Source: Salarias fasciatus (Eukaryota > Chordata > Actinopteri > Blenniiformes > Blenniidae). From it: a DNA stretch of 64,000 nt. Of this stretch, positions 1 through 12,100 are shown in pieces. The notes under the pieces are model-generated. The model was not told the DNA's origin. It saw only the letters and a program-made list of their open reading frames with translations, and made no database searches. The position numbers were made by a program, and so were the translations under genes. Positions within the stretch are counted from its first letter, which is position 1; the number at the start of each line of letters is the position of its first letter. Location of the stretch: positions 29,814,236-29,878,235 of the forward strand of contig NC_043764.1 in assembly GCF_902148845.1 (NCBI RefSeq). The letters are read 5' to 3'.

Positions 1-120
1 AACAAAAAGCAAAGAAAGTGAGAAAGTAACATTCTGAAACCTTCTCAGTCTGCATGAGGTGTTTTTCTACTGTCTGACAGGCTCTTTGGAAAAACAGATA
101 AGCACTGAACCTACTGCTTG

Positions 121-178
121 ACCTGTCTGTCTGTCTGTGTCTGTCCGTCTGTCTGTCTGTCTGTATCTCTGTCTGTCA
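121..178. repeat. (GTCT)n tetranucleotide microsatellite
   Basis: Imperfect run of the CTGT/GTCT unit with a few substitutions. It follows the 3' side of the candidate minus-strand exon at 214-423. Nothing suggests a function. Confidence 0.85.
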
Positions 179-213
179 TGTGAGCCAGAGTCATATATAG
201 AGACTCCTCCTAC

Positions 214-423
214 TTTGGCCCGCTGCAATCGTTGATCTGCACTCAGCTGCCTGGCCATCCGCCTCTCATAATCACAGTTTGGACTGGGGTCGGCGTTGCG
301 GTTGACATAAATCTTCTCCAGTGGCCAAACTGTCTCTATGTAGGGCTCTGCCTGCCTCTGCCTGTCAGTATATCTGCATTGAAGTGTCCGGGTTTCTTTG
401 GAGCTCATGCTGCTTCTTTTCCT
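214..423 (-). CDS. Candidate internal exon of an unidentified gene (70 codons)
   Basis: On the minus strand this 210-base block reads as exactly 70 open codons between a CAG acceptor (424-426) and a GTAGGA donor (213 downward), phase 0 at both ends. The peptide is not low complexity: it is rich in Arg, Tyr and Asp, with the stretches ETVWPLEKIYVNRNADPSPN and CDYERRMARQLSADQ. This looks far more like real protein than the other strand or the surrounding DNA. I do not recognise the family and found no neighbouring exon of the same gene; the rest would lie left of the window or in diverged sequence. It runs opposite to atp2b3 and could be a separate gene or a gene within an intron. It could still be a chance open stretch. 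Confidence 0.4.
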
Positions 424-540
424 CTGTTTGGGCTTGGGGTGAAGGGTGCATGGACCAACTGCAATGGCAAAGGAATGTCTTTCTGCACGCATACACCACC
501 ATACACTGCATAGAGCACCCGGAAGCACACTCATAGACTC

Positions 541-597
541 CACTCTGGTGTGTGTGTGCGTGCGCGCGTGCGTGCGTGTGTGTGTGTGTGTGTGTGT
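541..597. repeat. (GT)n microsatellite
   Basis: Alternating GT/GC dinucleotide run, partly purine-pyrimidine CG. Confidence 0.9.
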
Positions 598-900
598 TTT
601 GATTCAGCATGACCTGGCTGCCTCTCTATATGTGACAGGGCTGACGCTCTGGCCTTTCAACCAATCACCTTGTGTTTTCTAGCGGTCTTAACCAATCACA
701 CACTCTTCTAACCTGCTGACTCTTTGTGACGTCACTTTTCTGTTTCGCAAGATTTTCATTTTGTATCCTGCAGCATCAACATCATCATCATCATCATCAT
801 CATCATCATTTCAATCATCTGCTCTCCTCTGACTGTCACTGCTGCATGGCCGCAGTACACTTTGCACAAACGTGTGTGTATATGAGTGTGTGTGTGAGTG

Positions 901-902
<2 letters not shown>

Positions 903-945
<43 letters not shown>
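903..945. repeat. (GT)n microsatellite
   Basis: Pure GT run of about 20 units. Confidence 0.9.
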
Positions 946-946
<1 letters not shown>

Positions 947-1090
947 CTGTCAGTGTATTTCTGTGTGTGGACCAGCTCTATTTATCAAACAGCTCCAGTG
1001 ACTGACAGCAGTCTGATGCATGCAGACGTCAGCCTCCGAGACACAGCTTCACCCGCTGCCTCTGCATGGACCTTTTCTGTGTTGTTTTCA

Positions 1091-1111
1091 CGTGTGTGTG
1101 TGTGTGTGTGT

Positions 1112-1174
<63 letters not shown>

Positions 1175-1198
1175 GCGTGTGTGCGTGTGCGTGTGTGT
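1091..1198. repeat. (GT)n microsatellite, compound
   Basis: Long GT run of about 50 units with one GG interruption and a GTGC-rich right end. It is one of the longest dinucleotide tracts in the window. Confidence 0.9.
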
Positions 1199-2104
1199 TA
1201 TGTTAGGTCACCGCTATAGGTTCTTGCAAATTTTTATTCTTTTATTGTGCATTAAACTAACACACTCACTGTTCCTGCCCATTAGGGTGTGTGTGCATGA
1301 GGTGTGGGTGTTTTCTACAGTCACACACACACGCACACATACCTTTTTTCACACATTTTTGTGCCTTAGTTCTGTGTGAACAATCAAGATTTTTGGGAAT
1401 ATGAAACAGTTTTTGAAGGAAAATAAAACTAAAATGTGTCCTAAATGTTTCAGCAAAAGACAAAATAAAAGATAACAGGTGTGATGAATTCAAATTTTTA
1501 CTCCCTACTATACCGAGAAGTCAGTGGTTATCAAAGTATGTGGTTGTGTCCTCCTCTGGGGGGCGCCAGAGAGCTTCAGCAGGAGTCCAGATCAAATGAA
1601 GGCCTTTTCCATGAAGGATTTTCTTTCTTTCATTAATTTATGAAGAAAAAGTGGTAAAACAGACATGTGTAGTATTGATCTGATGGTTCATAGTTATTTG
1701 TTGTGGCTACAACGTAGGAACATGTAATGTTTACACTAAAAGCTACAATATTTGTTAAGTATACGTTATGATACTCAAACTTGTGATTTAGATAAAGATA
1801 TTCTACTAACAAAAATGTGGTTTTCCTCTAAAAATATTTAGGTCATTTAGGTCAAAGTGTCCGTTTGAAGGCAGTCACAGGCCTTTATCATCACTGGGCT
1901 CTGCAGGGTGAGCTCAAGCCTCCAGCACCTCGCGTCAGTTTTAGAGTGAAAAAACAGCATTTCAATGGCAGAAATATCCCCACCGTAAAACGGATGAACA
2001 GGAAAAGAACTTGATTTAAAAATCTCTGTTTTTAACGCCAGGTTAACACTGATGACCCTCGTCTCTGTGGGTCTTCCTCAGCTAACTGGAGCTAGTCAGA
2101 CTTC

Positions 2105-2226
2105 AGCTGTTTCGAGCGTGATGGTGTAGTGGCCATCACCTTCACCTCACCTCACAGTAACAGAATCCCAGGTCTGAGTCCAGGCCTCGAAGGCCTTTCT
2201 GTAGGGAGTTTACATGTTCTCCCTGT
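2105..2226 (+). repeat. Teleost interspersed repeat (SINE-like) fragment
   Basis: Carries the wording typical of a very common fish repeat: a GTGTAGTGG box, a CCTCACAG box, a degenerate tRNA-like B-box region, and the GTTTACATGTTCTCCCTGTG segment. Related fragments occur near 13760-13815 (reverse), 13885-13930 and 51150-51215 (reverse). The family assignment is from memory and may be wrong. Confidence 0.5.
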
Positions 2227-3932
2227 GTATTTTTTTTTCCCTAAAATAAATAAGATTTCAACGTTCCTTCAATAACATGTTAATGTGCTGAAAATCCTGT
2301 ATTGTTGGCTCAGAATGGAGGCACATGATGCACACTCACCTGTGTGTGTGTGTGTGCGTGCGTGCGAGCGTGTGTGCGTGGTGAAGCGTCTGCAGCCTCT
2401 GTGGTGTTTGTGGTGGCTCCTGAATGCTCTCGTCTCGTCAGGCCTGAGTGTTGTGTGAGAACTGACAGAAACATGTCATCAGCCAACTCATTTGGAAACA
2501 CTTTGGGTTCTTCTTTTTCCACTCTGTTCTGTTGGAGACACACAGGATCCGGAGGATGAAGACTTTAAACCAGGATGATCCTGCAGTGCTGCCATCAGAC
2601 ACAACGGACACGTCCTATACCCCTCTTATAACACCATCTTAATGAAGTCACTATTTTAAAACTATAGATGTGTCGTCAGGAATAACTCTAAATGAGAAAA
2701 ATTAATTCCTAGTTTTTAACTTTTATTTAAATTATTTATTTTATTTAACTACAAAATATAAAGAAACAATTATAAAATATCTATTTGTGCTCTAAGAGTC
2801 GTCTTACCATACTGACGGAATTAGTGTGAATCACTCATTTAAAATTCAATGGATTCTTTTCTGAATTTTATGTTAGACTGTGGGTTCACTCAGAATTATT
2901 CCTGAGCTTTCCTACTTTCAATTGAATTTCTGTCCGTTCCTGTTCAGTTGATTTATCCAAGGTCGATTGAAATAAGTTATTCTAACCTAATAGAATCCAA
3001 ACGTTTGCCTTTGTTATGTCAGAAACATGTATATTGTATTGATTTTATTAACTATCAGCAGTATTAACTGACATTTTTACTTGTCTAATCGAGTGGGCAG
3101 AAATCGTCAGTGAGCGTTACGGGGTGCAGCCGCAGGACAGAAATCTGGGCTTTGCAGGAAGCTTTTTCTCAGCTTAGTCATTTCATTTATAACTTTTATA
3201 ATAAGTCATAATAAAAAAGAAGGCAGCGGATGAAAACACTAAAGATCACTTTGTTACATTGCTCAGTAAAGTTCAGACTTCTTAGATATTTCATATTGAA
3301 AGTATTCATCAAGACTTGGAAGAGTTATGATTTTCCTGCTCATGAAATATGAAAAACTTCAGTAAATTCAGCCACTCTGGCCTCAAACTAAACGCGTGCA
3401 GAGAGTTGGAACACTAAACACAAAACTAGATCAGATTAAACAGACTTTTTGCTGAATTAATAGTTCTACTGTTCAAATTATTTTAAGTTGGATATGTACA
3501 GAAAGTTGACATTTACGTGTGACTCATGTCTGCTGGAAAGCTGTTGAATATTCGAAGCATCTCACTGATTGGTGAACCGATCGCCCTCTCAGGTCAGCCA
3601 GCACAGCGACCACGTGACGATGTCACAGACCAGCGCAGCAGTCACCTCTGTCTTCAGTTCAAACCAGTCAGCTTTCAAATACACTCCTGTCTCGTTATAA
3701 GAGGAGGGTATAGACTTGGATCTGTGTCATGTGTCGCACTTGATTCCGACCAAAACGGTTGAAACTTGAACTGTATCCTCTTGGTCCTGAGTCCGTCCGA
3801 ACATCTGTCTGTCTGCTCAAAGGACTCTTGTCTGTCTCTGGTCTCCCTCCTCCGTTTCCGCCCGTTCTTCTGCCTGACGGTTTTCTCTCTCTTTCGTTGT
3901 GGTCTCTCCCTCATCTTCCTTGCTCTCGGCAG

Positions 3933-4438
3933 ATGCGAGTGGTGAAGCATTCCGTAGTTCGCTGGTACGAGGGCCGGGAGAAACCAGAATCCCGCAACTC
4001 CATCCACAACTTCATGGGCCCCACCCAGAGTTCCTCATCAACGACCTCATACACAACATCCCGCTGATCGACGACACCGACGTTGACGACGAATCGGAGA
4101 TCAGCAGGTACCAGCACCTGCACCCGGCCCTCCGCAAGCCGCCTCCATCCCCCCCGCCCAGCCCCCGCCCGCACCCGCCCGACCCGCCCCTACCGCCAGC
4201 ACAGCCTCCCGGTGACCCCGTGCAACAGGAACAACAACAACAGCAGCAGCAGCAGCAGCATCCAACTCAACCGCCGCCCACGGCAACAAGAACGCCGCCG
4301 AAGCAGTCCCCCCCAACAACCGGAGCCCCCGGCAGCACGCCAGCACCATCAGCACCACACCCATCACGGCAGGGACAAGTTGGCAAAGCCCCCCGCCCCC
4401 CAACTGGCCACCTCTACTGCGTGGAGACGTCCTTATAA
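3933..4438 (+). CDS. atp2b3: Plasma-membrane Ca2+-transporting ATPase 3, last coding exon (b-type tail)
   Basis: C-terminal tail of a PMCA calcium pump, the P-type ATPase that exports Ca2+ at the cell surface under calmodulin control. After a CAG acceptor the exon encodes [26 protein letters not shown], the calmodulin-binding/autoinhibitory segment of b-splice forms. Next comes HPEF-LIND..HNIPLIDDTDVD, which fits human ATP2B3 better than ATP2B1, 2 or 4. The exon ends in the PDZ ligand ETSL, stop at 4436. Between them is a Pro-rich and Gln/Asn/Ser-rich tract (about 4130-4400) longer than in mammals. At least three small indels move the frame (near 3946, 3964 and 4015-4022), so no single frame is intact although each piece is conserved. 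I read these as sequence errors. Upstream exons are not in the window. Confidence 0.88.
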
Positions 4439-4889
4439 CTGAGCTGAACGCGGGGAGGCAGAGGGGGAGGGACGGGTGAGCGCGTGAGAGGGCCGAGGAC
4501 GTGCACATGACATTTTCATCCACTCCCCTTTTCGACGACGAGCTCCCGGGAGGGAGCGCCGGCCGAGGGGGGGGGCGAGGCGCCGGAGGGAGCGGACAAT
4601 GGCTTCCGCGTCGCGGCTCCCTGGGAACATTGCGCCTTTTGCCCTCGCCTCCGGGTCAGAAGTCGTGGTGGGGGTCAGACCGGGAGTCCAACCTCCACCA
4701 CCGCCTCCGCCAAACAAGCCCCGCCTCCTCCCTCCCTCTCATCCGCCCCCTTTCCCCACTCTCCCTCCCCCCCCCAGAGCAATGCCGCCCGCCCGCTCCC
4801 GGCCCAGCCCCGACCCAACGAACCGACCGACCTCACGAACCCGCTCGTCGCACACACGCACAGGTCCGCTCTCACTGTGTTGTCCTGAG

Positions 4890-4975
4890 CGATGGTCGGG
4901 GCTGGGGGGTGTTGGGAGGGGGGGGGGGGTGCGGGGGGTGGGCGGGGGTACGGGGGCGGACGTACCCCCTCCGCC
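4890..4975 (+). repeat. G-rich tract with G-quadruplex potential
   Basis: Several runs of 4 to 12 G separated by 1 to 5 bases, in the presumed atp2b3 3' UTR and therefore G-rich in the transcript. A similar purine/G-rich tract lies at 8153-8201. Confidence 0.6.
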
Positions 4976-6689
4976 TTCAGCAGAGCAGTGCCACACGGCT
5001 TCGGGGGGGCTGACTCACCCGGTTTCTCCTCATTCGTGCGGTTGTCCTACCCCGCCTGCCTCATCCCACCGTTTATCTGACTGCAGCCACTTCAGAGTCT
5101 CCACTTTGCTTGTGATATAAGTGAAACGCTTTGTTAAAGCTTTAACTAGACTTCAGTCATTCCCGTCCTTCGGGTCATTCATTTCTCGACATAATGGTGC
5201 TCATTCATTTCTTTCTTTCATCTCGCTTGATTATATCTTCTCTCTCGATTTTTTCTTCCTCTGTCTTCTTCTTTCCCGTGTGTGTTTGTGTGGTCGTCTT
5301 GTCTCTGGAAAAAAAAAAAAACAACAAAAACCTAACAAAAAATGCAAACAATGACACTGTTCATTGAAACCTACTAGAGAATAGAATGGCTGCAAAAAAT
5401 GACGGACAGTTTGGGAAATATGGTCTGAATGTTCATGAGGTGGACAACACAGAGCTGGTGGTGTTCCCAGTAATGAGTCCGTGAGAGCGTTTCTCAGTCA
5501 TGACATGATTTCCTGTGTGATATCTCATATTCATCTGGATGTAACACGCCCCCACACATCGCCAACCTGAGCTGCACGTCCATGAAGTCATGCTGGGGGG
5601 AACGTGGGGCCTACTGGTGACGTCTTCTTTCCACTGTCCGTTCTGTTTCACCGTCTTACGCCCTCGCTGTTTCGCTCAGCGTTTCCAGTTCGTCCGCATG
5701 TTTGGTTGAGTGTGTGTGTGTGTGTGTGTTGTGTGTGTGTGTGTGCCTGGCTTCTTCTTTCAGAGAAAAAGACGGGCACCATGTGAAGCATTAACCCTTT
5801 AAACGCCATCAAAACTCCGCAATGCCAGGCGATGGCCCTTAAAGACTAACCTGCACTGACTTCGAAGCCGCTCCCACTCACGTGCCATCGGGTTGTCCTC
5901 GTCACGCCATCGGTCGCCCTGTTCGCCGAAGGTCGTTTCATTTTCTTCCTGCTCATTTCCCGTTGATGAGGTTAAAACAGAAAAGTCTCTGGCCTGTGTC
6001 CAAGATCAGAGTTCAGTTTAAGGTTCAGGCAACAAAGTCCGCTCAGATCTATCAGGTACATCCAGCTTGTGTTCGTCCAGATTCTTTTTTATATTCCATT
6101 CCACTGAGGTTGGCAGCCAGGAAAGACTTCAGTTAGCTTAGCATTGTTAGCATTGTGACTATAGTCAAAGGAAAGCTGTGGGCCCGGCTGTCTCCCAAGA
6201 ATCTACAAGGACCTCAGCTTCTCACTGAATGGGAGCTTTTGCAAGAGAAACTCGTCTCTTGGCAGTGAGACGGCAACTGACAAAAAAGTACTAAGTAATC
6301 TGAACACCCCTATAGAGCAAAGAGACCTGCACCATGTGCACGAGTCTGTTTTGCTTCAGGTTGATGAATCACGGTCCTGAACACGACCTTACAAATCCCT
6401 CAGAACACAGCGAGAGGTCCTCCATAGTTGAAAATCCCCACTGTCACCAGTCTGAGGGTGAATTCTAAAACACATTATAACCAAACAAGACTCTGAACAC
6501 AAGATTTGATTTTTTTCACGCTAATCACGTGGGCTAAATTGGCATTGTGTTCTCTTGGTTTTTTCCTTACAGCTTAGAGATATTTGAACATGTCTGCTGC
6601 ACTGAAGTGAGGTTATAAAATAATATTTTCATTATGATATTCATATGTTATCTGAACATAAGAAAGAAAGAGCGAGTGAGGCTTCTTGT

Positions 6690-6790
6690 TTCTCGTCCAA
6701 GGTCAGTGGTTTGATTCCCCATCTCATCCTTTCCAGTCCTAGGTGTCTTTTGGCAAGACACTGAACCTCCAGTTGTGCTTTAGTGTGTCA
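6690..6790 (+). repeat. tRNA-derived SINE-like fragment
   Basis: Contains GGTTTGATTCCCC, a good match to an RNA polymerase III B box (GGTTCGANTCC), followed by the TTGGCAAGACACTGAACC segment seen in widespread fish SINE-like repeats. No full A box or tail was found. Confidence 0.45.
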
Positions 6791-7977
6791 AAAAGCACAA
6801 TATAAGTGAAGTCCATTCACTTCATGAAGTGTTTCAGTGTTTTTTAGTAAACGTGGCCAAAGTGTTCAGTAATGAGGGGAACTGCATGTCCTGCTGACGC
6901 CTCAGGGTTTCACAGTCTGGACAATCTGACGTTTTCTTTTGTTTATATCATCCTCTGCATAGTTAGAGAAGGTGAGGCTGGTGTCAAATTACAGGCACTG
7001 AGTGGCGTTAAAAGACATTTCTTTGATTGTGAGTGAAGGAAAAGCTTGTGAGATCGCAGACTGCGTAGAAAGAGTTTATCTGGAGGATTATGTGTTAACA
7101 GAAGCGGTGAGCTTCGGAGCTGTTGCCTGAATGATTTTATTCGTTTTAACCAGAGCCAGTCAGGCAGTTTCTCCTCTGTTTCCAGTATTTTTGCTCGGCT
7201 AACGATAATGCTAGTGCTGAAGCTTCGTGTTGAACAGTAGAGGCCATAAACACTTGCATGAGCACATGTGCCCCAAAAAACAACCCAAAAAAAACAAACA
7301 AAAATAACGCGACAGCCACGTTTGGCGTCATGCTTCCTCCGCCCCGCTCCACCCCGACATTCACATGACATTCCAAACCAACGGCACCATTCCAGAGCGG
7401 GGCCGCCAGGCGCCCCTGGCGCCCCCGCTTCCCATGTTGCACTAGGTGTTGGCGGGACTGCTGAGTTCATGTTGCCTCGGAAACCGCAGAGAAAATCGCA
7501 TCCCTCCCCTCCTCCGTCGAGCCCCTCCCCTTCCCAGACGCCCCACCGTCCCCCCGACCCATCTCCGAACCTTCCCCCGCCCCGTGGTGGGAAAGCCCGG
7601 ACTCGGTCCCGCCGCCAGCAGAAGGCTCGGGCAGACACTAGCAACAGACTGCCATGGTGGTATCAGCACGCGTACCACCAGACCCGGGACTCACCTGTGA
7701 CGGGGGACGCCGCGGCCAGAGCGCACGTGTCCGCCGTGTCTGCTTTTAGGATGTGCGCAGGGCTCTCCGACCTGTACAGAACTCTGTCTTCTTCTCGAAT
7801 GCTCATCATCATCATGGCCGAACCCCCCGTGGGGGGCGGCTCTGTATCGGTCTGTCTGTTTTTGAAGCATGCATTTGGGTATCATTAATGTCACTCTTTA
7901 TGTGTTGGTAAACCATTTAGGCCACTGTCACTTCTGTGTGCTTTGAACTCTCCACACCTGCTCTGTTTTCCCCTCTT

Positions 7978-7980
<3 letters not shown>

Positions 7981-8013
<33 letters not shown>

Positions 8014-8055
8014 ACACACACACACACCACCAACACACACACACACACACACACA
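7981..8055. repeat. (CA)n microsatellite
   Basis: CA run of about 35 units with two CACCA-type interruptions. Confidence 0.9.
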
Positions 8056-9180
8056 TGGTTCAGCCTGTGTCTACTTGAGCACCTCTGAGCATGGCTCCTC
8101 AGTGCTTTCCACGCTACACACCAACCAATGGCAAATTGAAAGACTGCAGACATGGAGGGGGAGGAGGGAGGAGGGGGAGGATGAGGGGGAGGGGGGGGGT
8201 GCCACTGGTGTACATCATTGACAGAGTCCCAGTTCAAAACCATCTCAGTCCCATCTGTCAATAGCCACGTTACCATCCTGATGTTGTGAGACAGATTCAC
8301 AGAAGGCAAAACACAAATGTGAAAAAGAATATATTCTATTTATCAAAATTATAAATTGTACAACTGCAACCAGCACTGTACAGATTTGCCCAAATGTGCA
8401 CATGTGCATCTTTTATTTACAGGTACTATGTTCCTGTTACACTTTTTTTCCCCCCCTTTCTCCTACTCCTGTTGCTGTTTGTAAAGAGGACCAACAACCA
8501 GAAGCGCTTGTAATTATTATTAATATTATAATTATTATTATATGATTATTATTATATTCTTGATTTTTCTCCACCGGTGCTCCACTGATGGAACAAACGG
8601 TTTGCAACATCCTCTGAGCATATTCCCAGGGCTGTGTTTTCATGTCCATGGAACGGCCCTGAGTGTGTGCAGAGGTACAGAGATGCTCACCGTCTCGTAA
8701 AACCTGAGACGCCGCTCTGTAAATAGACAACAAGAGATACAAATACAGAAGAAAAAGAAGAAGAAAAAAAATCACGCGTACCTCATCATGACCTGGAGGA
8801 GCTGGACTGAGTGTTTTTTCTGGGGGGAGGACGGAGAGCTGAAGGCCGGCGCAGAGCTAGAGAGCGCAAGAAGTTGCAGTGCCGCCGTGCGCTTTCTAGG
8901 GGGGGGGGGGGGGCTGCCCTTTAGATCTGCCACCAATATTACTGCCATGCTGCTGACGGGAAGGACGGAGCTTTTACATTATTCATCGTACATACTGTTG
9001 TAACTATTGTGTGTGGATCAGTTCCCCTCCTGGCACAACGCAGTGCTGTTCTGCGACAGAAAATACAGCCTTAACTGTGCTGAAAAATTATAAAAAGACC
9101 AAAAAAAAAGTACAAAAAAAAAACCCATAAAGACTATTGATATATTAAAGAGTACCTGCCTGTTATTTAAGCGAATAAAA

Positions 9181-12100
9181 TCTATATATGAGGAGAACTC
9201 ACCTGTACTGTAGACTAAATCTGTAATGAAATTCTAAGATACTTTAATGGGAATTAAGTCCACACCTTTTGTCTGTATGAAAGAAAAAATACATCAAAGT
9301 ATTCTACAATAATAACTTTGACAAAGTCTGTCTGGTCTCGTGTTTTTTTTGTTGTGGCTGCTTCAAACAGACGCACACATGTAGACAGTTTCCCGGTCTC
9401 AGAGAAAAGCAGAACGAAAGTGGAAGCTGGAGGAGGAGGAGGAGGAGGAGGAAGCCGCTGTTCTCATCGTTTGGCTTCCACTGGGAGGTTTTAGGTCCCA
9501 AACACTGAATCCTTTGTTTACCGGACTGGAAGTCACACTTCTGTAAATGTTGGCAGTGGTTATGTGACTTGTCTGAGGAGATAAATGGGGTATGTACCAT
9601 CTGTGGCCACTAGATGTCACTGTGTGACATCAGAACGCTGCTACAGTAGCAGAATAACCTCTAATACTGCTGGATTTAACTGACAGAGAGAGAGAGAGAG
9701 AGAGCAGCAGCAGAAGACTGGAGAGGTGTGTGGCGAAGCTTTGTGAGGGACTGGAGAAAGGAACTGGTTCCTGTAATGAAGAAAAACAAAGAAGACTAAT
9801 TGTAGCTAAAAGCTGAGCAACAGATTCACAGAAAGTTCTGGACCAGCAGCTGATGGACCGGGATTATCAACATCTGGATATGGAGAATAAAGGTGTCTGT
9901 ATTTTTGAAAGATGTACTCAGGTGTAAGTCATAGTCCAGAAAATGTTATGAATTAAAAGACGTTGAAGGAATGTTCTCTTATAGAGATAACAGAAACCGT
10001 TCAAGTCCAGCTGTTTATTTCCAGCAGGAGTTGTCATGTACAGTCCCAGACGTACAGAGACCACCGCAGGATTCTACCAGTGGGGCGTTTTTTTAAAGAG
10101 GAAACACATATTTCTCTTCACATGAGTTCATGTCTCCAGAATGAGGAGGGAAGATGCTTTCTGGGAGGTGTGAGGACTGACAGAGCCTGCTTTCTGCCTG
10201 GACTCTCTCATCAGAAGAAGTCAGGAGAAATATTAGGATGCAACAATGTGTTCAGGACAGCTTTTACAGGAGAGAAGAACTGAACTCAATGTTTTCCTCT
10301 GAAAGGTACACCAGGAAACATTTTCTCCTCTTTTGAAGGAAGTAGAGTGACATTAATTAGTTTTGAATGGAGATAGAAGCGTCAGCAGCTCATGGATTAT
10401 CTGTTCGCAGCTGGACAAGCTGAGTAAGTTGTGTGTTTCAGAATGCTGTTCGCAGCAGTGTGCTCAACACTGACATGTTGCGGTCCTCACTTGAATCTGG
10501 ATTTTAATGTCCTCATATCGGGAGATCATGCCTAAACTTGTGTGGTATTAAACTTATACTTCACACATATTTATAAACCTTCCAATCTGCACTCCTTAAG
10601 GCAATGAATGTAAAAAGTTTGTTCTGGTTTAATTACTGATTCAGGTGTCAGTAGTTCTTCACTACTCTCAGTAAATCACACATTTTGTCATAGAAAACTA
10701 CTTTGAAAAAACATTCCAGTCAATATTTTATGTGTGGTTTTAAAGGAGTCCTCTGGAGTGGGGCCCGCGTCGACCAATCCGTCCGTCATTGTTGATGAAG
10801 AGGTGAAATGCTGCCATGCAGTCCAGCCCTCATGTTTTCCTGTTGGGATTTACTGTAAGCTGTCAGGAGTGTGAGGTGCTGCGATCTCCTGACGTGACAC
10901 TGAGGTCTGTTGATCTGCTTCACCAGGTTGTTCAGAAATGACCTTCAGCAGGTTCAGCATGAAGCCTGCAGTTCTCTGAATAATTCCTCCACTGCTGGCT
11001 CACTGCTCTCCCTTTACACGTTTTCAAATGAGCCTCATTAAATCATGTTCAGGAATCACGTGTAGTTTCCACATTTAAATGTTTTTTTTTTTACTGATCG
11101 TAACTTCATTTCTCTCTGAAAATGGGCTTGTACGCACATGCACAGCATCCCATCAAATTGCAGCGTACCAATGAAGAATTCATATCCTCTATTTTCTTCT
11201 CATTGAGTCTCCCATGAAAATGAACTCATTAAATAATGGAGTTAACAGAAGTGAAATTGTCAAAATTGTTAACTATGGGATTATCCATCATGATTAACCT
11301 GATTAGAAATTATAAAGCATCAGAACCCTGTGCAATGCAGAAAGATTTAAAATTCCTGAAACTTCTCTGGCGATGCTTTTTGAGCAGCTGATCCGGCAGT
11401 GACAGGATCAATCAGCTGATATTGAAGACGTCACACAGCATGTTGGACCCCTTGATAGAAAATGACCAAGTTGTGTTGATCTGAGTCACCAGCCTCAGAA
11501 GTAAGTTCACAGCAGTAGCAGAAAGGACTAGCGAGGGTTTGTGATCAAGGCTGCATCGATAGAAAGTTTTTACTTCTCTTTTTCAATCATGTAAATACAG
11601 ATTAGCAAGTTAAGCCTTTTCACATTTGTTTCATTTATTTCCTGCAGGGCCTCAACAGTCACATTATCCCGTAGATCTAATGGAAATAGCAGGTGTTTCT
11701 GGAAGCTCGTCAGTGTTTGTGCTGCATAATTAATTATATGACTAAAACCCATGAGATGTTTTTGTTAAGAGAGAGAGGCCTTATCTTGATCACTGTTTCA
11801 TTCCAGAGATTTCTGTGCATTATGTTGTCTCAATGTAAAAACCAGACCAGGAAGAATGAAGCCTTCAGGTCTGGAAATATTACCCAGTGTTCCTCTTTTC
11901 TGCTGTTCTCCAGGAGTTCTACCCCACAAACCTTCAATGTGTGGAACCCAGGACGCGTCCTTCAGCACCATTCGTAATGATCCACACACTCCCAACAGGT
12001 TTTGCTTTGGGGTAAAGACATCCTGCAGGTGGTTTGGAGAGCAAGTGAGCATTACTTCATCCTAGCCTGCCTGCTTTTCAACAATATACTGACACACACT

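Larger units (their letters stand above)
424..3932. other. Non-coding stretch left of the atp2b3 last exon
   Basis: Probably atp2b3 intron sequence in part. It holds three large (GT)n tracts (541-597, 903-945, 1091-1198), a short (CAT)n run at 780-808, and a fragment of a common teleost interspersed repeat near 2105-2226. No atp2b3 upstream exon was found. Confidence 0.6.
4439..9180 (+). other. Probable atp2b3 3' UTR and downstream sequence
   Basis: No conserved coding sequence recognised. The first 600 bases are strongly GC-rich with long C- and G-runs (4740-4780, 4890-4970). A second GC-rich block lies at 7320-7860. (GT)n or (CA)n tracts lie at 5709-5744 and 7981-8055. AATAAA-type hexamers occur near 9174, which could be a distal polyadenylation site. 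The extent of the UTR is a guess. Confidence 0.4.

Noticed and set aside
365-1379. Cys/Val-Cys or His/Thr repeat proteins over GT tracts
   Set aside because: Dinucleotide repeats translate without stops; low complexity only.
7268-7888. Pro-rich protein of about 200 residues (and its minus-strand counterpart 6943-7644)
   Set aside because: GC-rich chance open frames on both strands, with no motifs and no splice context that links to a gene; more likely atp2b3 3' UTR.
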